Assembly: GCF_001748365.1 (NCBI RefSeq)
Contig: NZ_BDHH01000005.1
Span: forward strand, 166,293-230,292
Source: Fusibacter sp. 3D3
GTDB taxonomy: Bacteria > Bacillota > Clostridia > Peptostreptococcales > Acidaminobacteraceae
Length of the DNA: 64,000 nt
Direction of reading: 5' to 3'
The notes under the pieces were generated by a model that worked only from the letters and a program-made list of their open reading frames with translations, did not search any database and was not told the DNA's origin. A program made the translations under genes and the position numbers. The first letter of the stretch is position 1, and every line of letters begins with the position of its first letter. Shown here one piece after another: positions 1-7,798 of this stretch.

Positions 1-810
1 AGCGACACCCATCTGAAGTAGCAAGATTTCGCCTTGGAAAGCAGTTTCACTTTTTATAAGTTGCACTAAATTTTCTGCATAGAGTTTATCAGAGGTATAG
101 CCTACGATAACAAAGTCGGTGAGTTCGAGATTAACACGTTCTTTGAAGGCGTCAATATAATGCTGAAGGACTTTTTTTCGACCTCTTTCCTTGCCGACAA
201 TGGCACCCTCACCATCGCGCATGGACATAATCGGTTTTACCTTCAACATTTTACCGATAAAGGCGCTGGTGGGTTTCAGACGACCACTTCTCACAAGATT
301 ATCGAGGTCATCCACAGATAGAAGGTGTTTTACATTTCTTTTGTAGGCTTCCACAAATTCAACGACCTCTTCAAAGGTTTTATCAGAATTCAATAAACGT
401 GCTGATTTTAGGATAAGCCATCCACTGCCATGACTCATAGAGGTGGAATCCACAATGTGGATCTTATAATCTATGACCTCGTGAGCATCTATAAAATAAT
501 CTTTTGCAATGAGAGCAGATTGATAGGAGCCGCTGGTTTTTCGAGACATACAAATGCATAGAATTTCTTTTTTGCCTTGTATATAAGCGTCTTCAAAGAG
601 TTGAAGGAAAAGTGCAGGTGATGGCATAGCCGTTATCGGTGGTGCTTTATAATCTGCAATCTTTGCAAAAAAAGTATCCGAATCAATGTCGATTCGATCC
701 TTATAAGTATGACCATCTATAGTAATACTCAGTGGCGCAATGCCGATATCATACTGTTTGCATATCATCTCTGAAAGATCGCATGTTGAATCTGCTATTA
801 ATTTAAACAC
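1..810 (-). CDS. DegV family fatty-acid-binding protein (partial, 3' end outside window)
   Basis: Reading the minus strand from a GTG at 808-810 gives an uninterrupted 270-codon frame that runs off the left edge. It begins VFKLIADSTCDLSEM and continues with SRKTSGSYQSA, DSTSMSHGSGW and a VRSGRLKPTSAFIGK segment. These are hallmarks of DegV proteins, which bind a fatty acid and can hand it to fatty acid kinase. The GTG start is chosen because GAGGTG lies just upstream, while the ATG at 811-813 meets a stop after four codons. Family length is about 280 residues, so only the last few are missing. It starts 10 bases after the proC stop and is probably co-transcribed with it. The ligand is not predictable. 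Confidence 0.88.
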   Translation of the reverse strand, partial: MFKLIADSTCDLSEMICKQYDIGIAPLSITIDGHTYKDRIDIDSDTFFAKIADYKAPPITAMPSPALFLQLFEDAYIQGKKEILCICMSRKTSGSYQSALIAKDYFIDAHEVIDYKIHIVDSTSMSHGSGWLILKSARLLNSDKTFEEVVEFVEAYKRNVKHLLSVDDLDNLVRSGRLKPTSAFIGKMLKVKPIMSMRDGEGAIVGKERGRKKVLQHYIDAFKERVNLELTDFVIVGYTSDKLYAENLVQLIKSETAFQGEILLLQMGVA

Positions 811-820
811 ATGACACCTC

Positions 821-1633
821 TCATTTCTTTGCTGACATTTGAACAGATTTTGATGCACAAGTTACCATTGCTTCTATTAAATCAGATCTAAAGCCTGTTT
901 TTTCAAGTGAGGCCACCGCTTCAATGGTAGTGCCCCCAGGAGAGGTTACTTGATCTTTTAGAACACCAGGATGTAGGCCTGTTTCAAGAGCCATAAGAGC
1001 GGCACCGTATATACTTTGAGCAGCCATTTTATAGGCTTGACCTCTTGGCAATCCCAAGAGAACGCCAGCATCGCCCATGGCTTCAATCATCATATACACA
1101 TATGCTGGAGAAGACCCATGGATTGCAATAGCAGCGTGAATAAGAGATTCTTTAATAACTTCACATTTTCCAATGGCTTCAAAAAGTGAAATAACATAGG
1201 CATATGAAGGATCCGCCTTTGACACATCTGTGCAAAGTGAAGTCATACCTGCATTTACATTTGCAGGCGTGTTGGGCATTGCCCGGTATATGCGCAGTTT
1301 TTGGTGCGTCCAGTTGGTCAATTGATCCAGTGTTACCCCTGCTGCAATGGATATGACCACTTGATCTGATGAAAAGGATTCACAAATTTCGCCAAGAATG
1401 GTCTCCACCATATAGGGTTTAACTGCTAAAATAACATATTCGCATTCTTTTGCAATTTGGGTGTTGTCTAAGGTGGTTTGAATTTGGAGAGATGCCTTTA
1501 TTTGATCAATGCTACTTTGTGAAGAGGCACTGGCTAAAATTTCATTTTCAGTTACAATAGAGGCGTTTAGCAATCCTTTGATAATCGCTTTAGCCATGTT
1601 ACCAGCGCCAATAAATCCAATTTTATATTTCAT
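821..1633 (-). CDS. proC: Pyrroline-5-carboxylate reductase
   Basis: This 270-residue protein should catalyse the last step of proline synthesis, NAD(P)H-dependent reduction of 1-pyrroline-5-carboxylate, in the cytoplasm. The N-terminal Rossmann motif GFIGAGNMAKA is at residues 5-15. The family signature (SSPAYVYMMIEAMGDAG, then LPRGQA) follows in the C-terminal helical domain, with SPGGTTIEAV near residue 230. Length matches the family. The ATG is preceded by GGAGGT. The degV-like gene follows 10 bases downstream, suggesting a two-gene transcript. No glutamate kinase or glutamyl phosphate reductase gene is next to it, so pyrroline-5-carboxylate may also come from ornithine or arginine catabolism. 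Confidence 0.95.
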   Translation of the reverse strand: MKYKIGFIGAGNMAKAIIKGLLNASIVTENEILASASSQSSIDQIKASLQIQTTLDNTQIAKECEYVILAVKPYMVETILGEICESFSSDQVVISIAAGVTLDQLTNWTHQKLRIYRAMPNTPANVNAGMTSLCTDVSKADPSYAYVISLFEAIGKCEVIKESLIHAAIAIHGSSPAYVYMMIEAMGDAGVLLGLPRGQAYKMAAQSIYGAALMALETGLHPGVLKDQVTSPGGTTIEAVASLEKTGFRSDLIEAMVTCASKSVQMSAKK

Positions 1634-1711
1634 GATAACCTCCAGAGTCTTAAATTAACCATATTGTACACCATATTGTACCATAGAATTGTGATATTTT
1701 TGTGATTTTCA

Positions 1712-1741
1712 TTGACAAACCCTCTGAAAATAAATGATAAT
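1712..1741 (+). promoter_or_regulatory. Promoter of the 1779 gene with a Fur-box-like half site
   Basis: TTGACA at 1712-1717 and GATAAT at 1736-1741 are separated by 18 bases, a good sigma-A promoter. The -10 overlaps TGATAAT (1735-1741), which matches the left heptamer of the Fur/PerR operator. The right heptamer is poorly conserved, so metal regulation is only a possibility. Confidence 0.5.
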
Positions 1742-1778
1742 GAGAACAGTGGGTTAATGTATACAAAGGAAGGCATAT

Positions 1779-2237
1779 ATGAATTTAAAAACATTAATGA
1801 TGAACACAACTAAAGATGCTGTTTTAAATGAACTTTTAATTCTCTATCCAGAAACGGATAATGAAATAGAATCTTATGAAGCAGTTTATGATTTGATTGA
1901 AACTTTAAGGCTCATCCCTTTTGATAAATTTGATATTAGGATTGGACTCGTAGATCCAAGTCAATCAGAAGATTTTGAAGAAGGTATTGATGAAGAAGCC
2001 TATGTCGTGGTTTCGGGACATGATGAGAAACAAGAATTACATTTTGCACTTGGTTTTGCTAAATGGGAAGAGTGGGTAAATGCGCCAATAAATGTAGATG
2101 AAACGCTACAGATTACAGATGAAAGCATCATAGCCATCTGTTTGTATGAAATGACTTTTTATGGGTTTGATGAAGAGACTATTGCCAGTGAACTTGAAGG
2201 CCTTGAAAATGGGTTGTCAAGTGATATGTTTCACTAA
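1779..2237 (+). CDS. Hypothetical acidic cytoplasmic protein
   Basis: I do not recognise this 152-residue protein. It is very acidic (runs such as EDFEEGIDEEAYV near residues 65-80), has no signal peptide or membrane segment, and ends with a Glu/Asp-rich helix-like stretch. A possible imprecise repeat of short acidic helices can be seen but no catalytic motif. AAGGA precedes the ATG, a clear promoter lies upstream and a terminator hairpin lies at 2284-2327, so it is a monocistronic gene. The Asp/Glu content would suit binding of metal or of a basic partner, but this is speculation. Confidence 0.7.
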   Translation: MNLKTLMMNTTKDAVLNELLILYPETDNEIESYEAVYDLIETLRLIPFDKFDIRIGLVDPSQSEDFEEGIDEEAYVVVSGHDEKQELHFALGFAKWEEWVNAPINVDETLQITDESIIAICLYEMTFYGFDEETIASELEGLENGLSSDMFH

Positions 2238-2283
2238 TCAAGTCACATAAAAACATCCGTCAAGTGAAATCGAATCTAAAAAG

Positions 2284-2327
2284 TGGAGACTGCTTAAGCG
2301 TTTTCGCTTTTTTTAGTCTCCATTTTC
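2284..2327 (+). terminator. Rho-independent terminator after the 1779 gene
   Basis: TGGAGACT (2284-2291) pairs with AGTCTCCA (2315-2322). An inner AAGCG/CGCTT stem extends the hairpin and a T-rich run follows. Confidence 0.8.
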
Positions 2328-2410
2328 TATTGAGCAGCTATATAAAGATTTAAATATCAATATTGTGGTATAAGTATTAACAAGCTTTAAAAATTTATAA
2401 GGAGGAAAAA

Positions 2411-2668
2411 ATGGACAAAATTGAATTTTTGAAAACTCTTTTTGACTATGTGAGAGTCGTTGATCCTTCTGATAATGAAATTACATACACTTTTCGCCCA
2501 GAAGAATTTCATGTGATGACGCAAAATAAGTGCTTTGACTTTTGGAAACAAAATAAAATTTGCGAGAATTGTATTAGCATGAGAGCAATCGCTGAAAATA
2601 AAGCTTTAGTTAAATTTGAAATAGAGAACGGCAGAAATCAGTGCATTGTAGAGTATATTCGTGAATAA
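2411..2668 (+). CDS. Small stand-alone PAS-like sensor domain with CxxC motif
   Basis: This 85-residue protein has a strong AAGGAGG site before its ATG. It carries NKCFDFWKQNKICENCISMRA at residues about 38-58. As far as I recall the family, that FWxxNxxCxNCxSMRA pattern occurs at the N-terminus of larger clostridial sensor proteins (PAS-containing diguanylate cyclases, kinases or sigma-54 activators). Here the frame stops where the effector domain would normally begin. The paired cysteines could bind a metal or sense redox state. It may be a free-standing sensory module or a truncated gene; the good ribosome site favours expression. The next gene is convergent. Confidence 0.6.
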   Translation: MDKIEFLKTLFDYVRVVDPSDNEITYTFRPEEFHVMTQNKCFDFWKQNKICENCISMRAIAENKALVKFEIENGRNQCIVEYIRE

Positions 2669-2679
2669 ATAAAAACGTA

Positions 2680-3564
2680 TTAATTTACAGCCTCCTGAGA
2701 TTCTCTTTCGAGAGCCTCTTGTTCAGCAAGAGAACCATCATATATCCTTTTCATGAGTTCAAAAGTTGCAGATGAATCATGATAAAAATAGCTTAAACCG
2801 TCTTTTCCTGTACCTGTGGATTTCATGGGTAATGTATAGAAATGGACATCATCCATTGAGGCGCCCATAAGTGAGGACGTGTATAATAAAACATCTTTAG
2901 TCGTTAAATTCGTTTCCACGTAGTCCAGTGCCTTTGATGCAATAAAAGGCAGTTTAAACGTGAGCGCTTCTTTTGCAGCACTCTTTAAAAAGGCTTGCTG
3001 ACGTACGATTCTTTGAATATCGCCTTCTCTCACTTTGCCATCGTTAGATTTTCTGAACCTTAGGTAACCTAGAGCATTTTCGCCAGAGATTTTTTGAAGT
3101 CCAGGCTCAAAGTCAATATGAAGAGGTGGCGTGGCATAGGGGTCATCGTATTGCATTCGAATTGGAACATCGACTTCAACATCTCCAAGTAAGTTTACAA
3201 TGGCAGTAACACCCTCATAATCGACTTTGATGTAGTGATCAATTTGGATCCCCATAAGTTCTTCTATAGCGGTGGTTAACCCTTCAGCACCTCCCACATC
3301 CTTGAAGCCATATCGCGCATTTAATTTTTTTTGACCCAATTTATTATGCCCTTCTGTGGGAAAATAAGTATCACGTGGAATAGAGACAGCGCTGACATTG
3401 TTCGTTGCAGTATCAATAGATAATAAAATCATAGTATCGGTTCTCGTGCCTTCAACACCAAATACAAGCACATTGATTCGATCTTGGTAGAATGCACCAA
3501 ATCCAACAAAGAGTGCACTGATCATAATCAGTAATAGGATAATAATTTTTATGCCTTTTTTCAT
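2680..3564 (-). CDS. LCP (LytR-CpsA-Psr) family cell wall polymer ligase
   Basis: This 294-residue protein is predicted to attach anionic glycopolymers from lipid carriers to peptidoglycan. A single N-terminal membrane segment (residues 5-25) anchors an extracytoplasmic LCP domain. Visible motifs are GVEGTRTDTMILLSID (residues 37-52), SIPRDTYF with its conserved Arg, and GLQKISGENALGYLRFRK followed by DIQRIVRQQAFL. These supply the arginines and aspartates that bind the pyrophosphate lipid and magnesium. Length fits a short LCP protein. It is often mislabelled a transcriptional regulator. It stands alone, divergent from the gene at 4009. Confidence 0.9.
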   Translation of the reverse strand: MKKGIKIIILLLIMISALFVGFGAFYQDRINVLVFGVEGTRTDTMILLSIDTATNNVSAVSIPRDTYFPTEGHNKLGQKKLNARYGFKDVGGAEGLTTAIEELMGIQIDHYIKVDYEGVTAIVNLLGDVEVDVPIRMQYDDPYATPPLHIDFEPGLQKISGENALGYLRFRKSNDGKVREGDIQRIVRQQAFLKSAAKEALTFKLPFIASKALDYVETNLTTKDVLLYTSSLMGASMDDVHFYTLPMKSTGTGKDGLSYFYHDSSATFELMKRIYDGSLAEQEALERESQEAVN

Positions 3565-3751
3565 GGTTAAACCTTCTTGTCTTCATATCGAGATATGACA
3601 ATTATGTCATTCATAGCTAGTATAAAGCTTTTGAAAACTTTGTCAACAGATATTACAGGATTGTATGATTCATTTTCGGAGACAAAAAACAAAGATTTAA
3701 CATAAAATTAGCATGTATCTGATGTTCGGCAAGTGTTATATTGATATAATC

Positions 3752-3836
3752 TAGATGATCCACTAAGTGGTAAACATCCTACATGAAAATCTCAGACAAA
3801 AGACCATTATGATTAGCCCATCTAATGGTCTTTTGT
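3752..3836 (+). ncRNA. Candidate small RNA ending in an orphan hairpin
   Basis: A TATAAT at 3745-3750 is followed about 45 bases later by a perfect 14-bp stem, ACAAAAGACCATTA (3796-3809) with TAATGGTCTTTTGT (3823-3836). No gene on either strand ends into it, because both neighbours are transcribed away from it. The -35 element is weak and the T-tract lies inside the stem, so a small untranslated RNA of about 85 nt is a tentative reading. Confidence 0.3.
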
Positions 3837-3916
3837 CACGAAAAAAAGACATCATTTAGCAACAATTTGTTTTCCTATGTGTAAATGAAATGTAAGAAAT
3901 ATCCGGTGACGGATGT

Positions 3917-3924
3917 GCTATAAT
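3917..3924 (+). promoter_or_regulatory. Extended -10 promoter of the yitT-like gene
   Basis: TATAAT at 3919-3924 is preceded by GTGC, giving an extended TGn -10. No good -35 is visible. It implies a leader of about 78 nt for the gene starting at 4009. Confidence 0.5.
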
Positions 3925-4008
3925 AAACTTCTGCCATCGCAAATAGCGTAGGCATATATTAGAGTGCTCAAGCAATAGACTTTGGGCACATGAAAGTAGG
4001 CGCTGGAC

Positions 4009-4893
4009 ATGGAACTCAAAAGAAATAAAAAAGCAAAACAGATTCAAGATATCGCGTATGTCGTAACAGGTTCTATCATTTTGGCAATTGCAATTACATC
4101 TATACTAAAACCAAACGGTATTATAACAGGTGGTATTACGGGCTTTTCATTGGTGATGGAGCGCCTTCTCGGCATTTCATATATGTATATTTACTACGTC
4201 ATGTCGCTCCTTGTACTGGTAGCGACCTACTTGACTTTAGGGAAGAAAGAAGCGCGAAAAATTGTCGTGTTTTCATTGTCGTTTCCTATCGTGCTGATAT
4301 TGTTTAGTCGATTTTCTTTTAACTTTATTCAGAACGATCTTTTTTTAGCATCTGTATATTATGGCCTTATGGCTGGATCTGCAACGGGTTTAATTCTTAA
4401 AGGCGGATTTTCATCTGGTGGCACAGATACCATTGCTAAAATTATAAACAAAAAACTTTTTAGATTTATGTCAATTTCCATTATTATTGCAGCCCTTGAT
4501 GTGAGTGTTCTCATATTTGCGGCATTTGTATTTGATACAAGAATTGCACTCTATGCCTTATTGACTCAAGTTGTCTCTATGAAAGCTGTGGAAACGGTGC
4601 TTTATGGTTTCTCTTCAAAGGTGGTTAAGCTTGAGATTATTAGTGAAAAAGAATCTGAAATTGAAGCTTATATTTTAAACCATTTAAATAGAGGCATATC
4701 CAAGTATAATATTGTAGGGGGATACACCAATTTAAGTCGGATCAAACTGGTGACCATTTGTTCTCCAAGAGAATCGTTTCTTATTCGGGATATGATTTCC
4801 CAAACGGACTCAAAGGCATTTGTAAGTGTCTTACCTGTGAACACTGTATGGGGTGAAGGGATTGGCTTTGATAGCTTATCTGGAACGGATTGA
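4009..4893 (+). CDS. YitT family membrane protein (DUF161 plus DUF2179)
   Basis: This 294-residue integral membrane protein has five to six hydrophobic segments between residues 15 and 195. Inside them are PNGIITGGITGFSLV and LKGGFSSGGTDTIA, the glycine-rich signature of the YitT/YvjA/YpjC family. A soluble C-terminal DUF2179 domain runs from about residue 205 to 285. The transported substrate, if any, is unknown. Length and domain order match the family. The ribosome site (AGTAGG) is modest. A terminator at 4929-4964 closes this single-gene unit. Confidence 0.9.
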   Translation: MELKRNKKAKQIQDIAYVVTGSIILAIAITSILKPNGIITGGITGFSLVMERLLGISYMYIYYVMSLLVLVATYLTLGKKEARKIVVFSLSFPIVLILFSRFSFNFIQNDLFLASVYYGLMAGSATGLILKGGFSSGGTDTIAKIINKKLFRFMSISIIIAALDVSVLIFAAFVFDTRIALYALLTQVVSMKAVETVLYGFSSKVVKLEIISEKESEIEAYILNHLNRGISKYNIVGGYTNLSRIKLVTICSPRESFLIRDMISQTDSKAFVSVLPVNTVWGEGIGFDSLSGTD

Positions 4894-4928
4894 GGATTGG
4901 ATTTATAGACAATAGAAGCGTAGAAAAC

Positions 4929-4964
4929 AAAAGGACATTTACCCTCATGGAAATGTCCTTTTCT
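4929..4964 (+). terminator. Terminator after the yitT-like gene
   Basis: AAAAGGACATTT (4929-4940) pairs with AAATGTCCTTTT (4951-4962) around a 10-base loop. The A and T flanks let it act in both directions, also for the convergent gene at 4992. Confidence 0.85.
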
Positions 4965-4991
4965 AATGATTATACAATGATTATATGAAGA

Positions 4992-5294
4992 TCAATTAAC
5001 GTACAAGTCTTTTAACGATGTGACATTTTCAGAATAATCAAAACAGACCTCAACGCGATGCTGGTCGTTATTGATAAAATGAACAATCGTTTTAGGGCCT
5101 TCCTCTACAGCGCGCTCGTATCTATAGCCATCGTTGAGTAGTTTTTGGATTGCAATTTTATTTTGTGAGAGTTCATGTTCAAGCTCTTTTTTCTCAAAAT
5201 GATAATGGTCTTTAGCGCCATCTCTCAAAGTGTTTTTACTTTTAGCATGAACAACTTGTCGTTTAGCATTTGTACCTCTATAAGGCATTGACAT
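4992..5294 (-). CDS. Hypothetical small basic protein
   Basis: I do not recognise this protein of about 100 residues. A basic N-terminus (RGTNAKRQVVHAKSKNTLR) is followed by a likely helical, coiled-coil-prone Glu/Lys segment (HFEKKELEHELSQNKIAIQKLL). A compact beta-rich end follows with IVHFINNDQHRVEVCFDYS. No membrane segment is present. The ATG at 5292-5294 is preceded by AAGGAG at 4 bases; a second in-frame ATG at 5286-5288 sits 10 bases from the same site. A nucleic-acid-binding role would suit the basic end but nothing proves it. Confidence 0.65.
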   Translation of the reverse strand: MSMPYRGTNAKRQVVHAKSKNTLRDGAKDHYHFEKKELEHELSQNKIAIQKLLNDGYRYERAVEEGPKTIVHFINNDQHRVEVCFDYSENVTSLKDLYVN

Positions 5295-5416
5295 CACACT
5301 CCTTAGATATAATAGTAAGTTGATACCCCGAATCTAATAGATTATTCGGTAAAAATAGAAGTATTTATATTAACAAGGCTCGAATATGGTAAAATGGAGA
5401 CAAGAGGAGGGATCGC

Positions 5417-6307
5417 ATGATTTTTAAATTGGATGGTAAATATACAGGTGAGATTTTAATGACATTGACAATTATGATCATCGCCTATTTGATAAAAAAG
5501 GTATTGCTTAAAATTCTGCATCAAAGAATTATAGACAGTACGAGTTTCTATAGGGTGAGACGCATTATCAATTATGTCATATTCGCGCTTTCGACGATCA
5601 TGATTGGCGCCATATGGCTAAAGTTTGGGCAGAGTTTTTCAACTTACTTTGGTTTGATTTCAGCTGGCCTTGCAGTTGCACTTAAAGACTTAGTCGTCAA
5701 TATGGCCGCTTGGATCTTTATAACCGTAAAAAGACCTTTTACGGTGGGGGATCGAATTGAGATCGCTGGCGTCAAGGGTGATGTCATCGATCAGAGATTA
5801 TTTCAGTTTTCCATGATGGAAATTGGAAATTGGATTCAAGAAGACCAAAGTACTGGCAGAATCATTCACGTTCCGAATTACAAAGTATTCACAGACCATT
5901 TGGCAAATTATACAATTGGGTTTGAATATATCTGGAATGAAATCAGTATTCTACTCACCTTTGAAAGTGACTGGCAAGTTGCAAAAAAAGTATTTTTAGA
6001 AATTGCGGAAAAGCATACGTCACATCTAAGTGAAGAAGTTGAGAAGAAAGTTAAATTGGCATCCAAAAAATACATGATTCTTTACAAAAACTTGACACCC
6101 ATCGTCTATACGGACGTAAAAGAGAGTGGTGTACAGTTGACCATTCGGTATCTCTGTGCGCCTCAACAAAGACGTAGCACCAAAGAAGAGATATGGGAAG
6201 ATATTCTAAGTATCATAAATGAATCCGAAAACATTTCATTAGCCTATCCAACAATGCGAATGACACTTGACTCTAAGATAGAAGGGGCAAGTCATGAAAA
6301 CCGTTAA
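5417..6307 (+). CDS. MscS-type small-conductance mechanosensitive channel
   Basis: This 296-residue channel protein should open under membrane tension to release solutes during hypo-osmotic shock. Two or three membrane helices lie before residue 105. The pore helix region GLISAGLAVALKDLVVNMAAW (about 82-102) and the following TVKRPFTVGDRIEIAGVKGDV are the MscS signature leading into the beta domain. A mixed alpha/beta C-terminal vestibule domain follows. It is about the size of E. coli MscS (286 residues). AGGAGGG precedes the ATG. It appears monocistronic and converges on the next gene. Confidence 0.93.
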   Translation: MIFKLDGKYTGEILMTLTIMIIAYLIKKVLLKILHQRIIDSTSFYRVRRIINYVIFALSTIMIGAIWLKFGQSFSTYFGLISAGLAVALKDLVVNMAAWIFITVKRPFTVGDRIEIAGVKGDVIDQRLFQFSMMEIGNWIQEDQSTGRIIHVPNYKVFTDHLANYTIGFEYIWNEISILLTFESDWQVAKKVFLEIAEKHTSHLSEEVEKKVKLASKKYMILYKNLTPIVYTDVKESGVQLTIRYLCAPQQRRSTKEEIWEDILSIINESENISLAYPTMRMTLDSKIEGASHENR

Positions 6308-6331
6308 AAATTCAAAAAAAGAAATAATAGG

Positions 6332-7522
6332 TCACTGTCTACAGAGATCATTTAAGAAGGTATAGATCTCTTTGACTCCTTTGTGCCAATTTTGATCTTC
6401 CGCATAGGTTTGATTGAGCCACTCGATATCATCCATATCTTTTATATTTTTGCGTTCAAAACTGTTTTTAATGGTGTTGATTGCAATTTGTGTGCTATCG
6501 GAAAGTGTTGTATTGTATACTTTCCAACTGTAAAAAACATTATAGGGATTGTTGATAATCTGATCTTTATCCAAATGGGTATTGGGGATAAAATTTTGCT
6601 CTTGCCCAATTATAGAAATGAGCAAAAGGGGGTCAATATCATTTAATTTTGAAATATGAATCACTTCGTTTAAATAAGGAGACTCTCCTAGATAGCTTTG
6701 CCTAATATTTAGGAGGTAGCTCTTTAACGTCATAAAGTTAAAGGCTTCATAACTGTATGGAGGCTTATCCGTCTTGAGCTGTTCATATTCAATCAAAACG
6801 TCAGAGCGATCGACCCCATGTCTAACACTGACGGTTTTCATTAAAAACAAATGTTGCGAAGCGAATGAATTGCTTCTTGGGTTTAAAGTGCGTACGATTT
6901 GAAGCGTGCGATTGATTTCTTGTGGCTCAGGTTCTGAGAGCACAATTGCAGAGCCCAGCGTAATTGCAATGATGGACAAAATAAAAAGCGTAATAACAAA
7001 TTCTGGATTGAAGAAAAAATGTTGCATAAAATCAAGAATAGGATGCTTTTTCAGATTTTTAAGAGCGGTTTTAGAGGGCAATTCACGATAGGTATCGGTG
7101 AGTCTCTCAGGTATATAATGCTGATCATTTGCCTCAGAGTAGGCGATCACAAACTCTAAAATATCACTTGCATCTAAATTGAGGTCTGTGCTTTGATCAA
7201 TCCAATCAGAAGCAAGTGTGATCTGGTCAGAAGGGGGTAAGTCGAGTTCAAAAATAGATTTAAAAATATCATATTTAGAAATATCGTATTTTTTTTGACC
7301 TATGGTGCTAGACAAAATAGAGTATTTGAGTGCATTTTTATGTGCTTGATCGACGCCACTTAAATGTTTATCAAGAACTTGGTGGACTGTGTTTGAGAGA
7401 ATTTCAGCACGTTCCTTTTGAGTAGACTTTATGTATTTTTGTGCGATGTATTTTTTGATCTTGAGTAGATCAGATAACGACAAAATAAGCCACTGCTTTA
7501 ATTGATCTATAATGGTCTCCAC
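6332..7522 (-). CDS. Membrane-anchored protein with lysozyme-like C-terminal domain
   Basis: This protein has about 396 residues. An N-terminal helical, probably cytoplasmic region of about 165 residues is followed by one membrane segment (FVITLFILSIIAITLGSAIVL). An extracytoplasmic domain comes after it. Its end, DPLLLISIIGQEQNFIPNTH then NNPYNVFYSWKVYN, resembles the SLT/lysozyme-like fold with a Glu in the catalytic position of GQEQNF. A cell wall hydrolase role is an inference from that short match. A GTG at 7520-7522 is preferred over the upstream TTG because GGGAGGTGAAG sits right before it. The family is not one I can name. Confidence 0.6.
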   Translation of the reverse strand: METIIDQLKQWLILSLSDLLKIKKYIAQKYIKSTQKERAEILSNTVHQVLDKHLSGVDQAHKNALKYSILSSTIGQKKYDISKYDIFKSIFELDLPPSDQITLASDWIDQSTDLNLDASDILEFVIAYSEANDQHYIPERLTDTYRELPSKTALKNLKKHPILDFMQHFFFNPEFVITLFILSIIAITLGSAIVLSEPEPQEINRTLQIVRTLNPRSNSFASQHLFLMKTVSVRHGVDRSDVLIEYEQLKTDKPPYSYEAFNFMTLKSYLLNIRQSYLGESPYLNEVIHISKLNDIDPLLLISIIGQEQNFIPNTHLDKDQIINNPYNVFYSWKVYNTTLSDSTQIAINTIKNSFERKNIKDMDDIEWLNQTYAEDQNWHKGVKEIYTFLNDLCRQ

Positions 7523-7624
7523 ACCTTCACCTCCCAACCTACGTTTATTATAAAAGAAAACGAGAGATTAAACAATCTATTGTTAGATCAACTTTTGACA
7601 CGCTAATGATCTCGTAATATCAAA

Positions 7625-7725
7625 GCGTATACTCAGTCCGCTTCGCTACCTTCGAAACACTTGCACATTTAGTGGGCGTTTCTGAATTAGGCATATGAAC
7701 CCCCACTTAGAGAAGTGGGGGACAT
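7625..7725. mobile_element. Possible IS200/IS605-type element end (remnant)
   Basis: The region contains a perfect 9-bp hairpin, CCCCCACTT (7700-7708) and AAGTGGGGG (7713-7721), with an AGAG tetraloop. A second imperfect hairpin lies next to it, GAAAC near 7653 pairing with GTTTC near 7677. Small palindromes of this kind mark the ends of IS200/IS605 elements and their PATE derivatives. No transposase or TnpB frame remains and no second end is visible, so this is tentative. Confidence 0.28.
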
Positions 7726-7743
7726 CTCCTCAAGGGTTATAAT

Positions 7744-7795
7744 AAAAAAAGAGCCATTGCGCATCTAAAATTTTTAGATTTGCAACAGCTCATTT
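7744..7795 (-). terminator. Terminator of the chemoreceptor gene
   Basis: On the minus strand GAGC plus GTTGC pairs with GCAA plus GGCTC around an AT-rich inner stem (AATCTAAAAATTTTAGAT). A run of seven T follows immediately. Confidence 0.85.
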
Positions 7796-7798
7796 TAA

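Larger units (their letters stand above)
3565..4008. other. Divergent intergenic region, 444 bases
   Basis: This region lies between the divergent LCP and YitT genes and contains no credible coding frame. It holds an orphan hairpin preceded by a consensus-like -10 (listed separately) and the extended -10 promoter of the yitT-like gene. A short hairpin ATCCG/CGGAT is at about 3901-3914. Confidence 0.6.
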
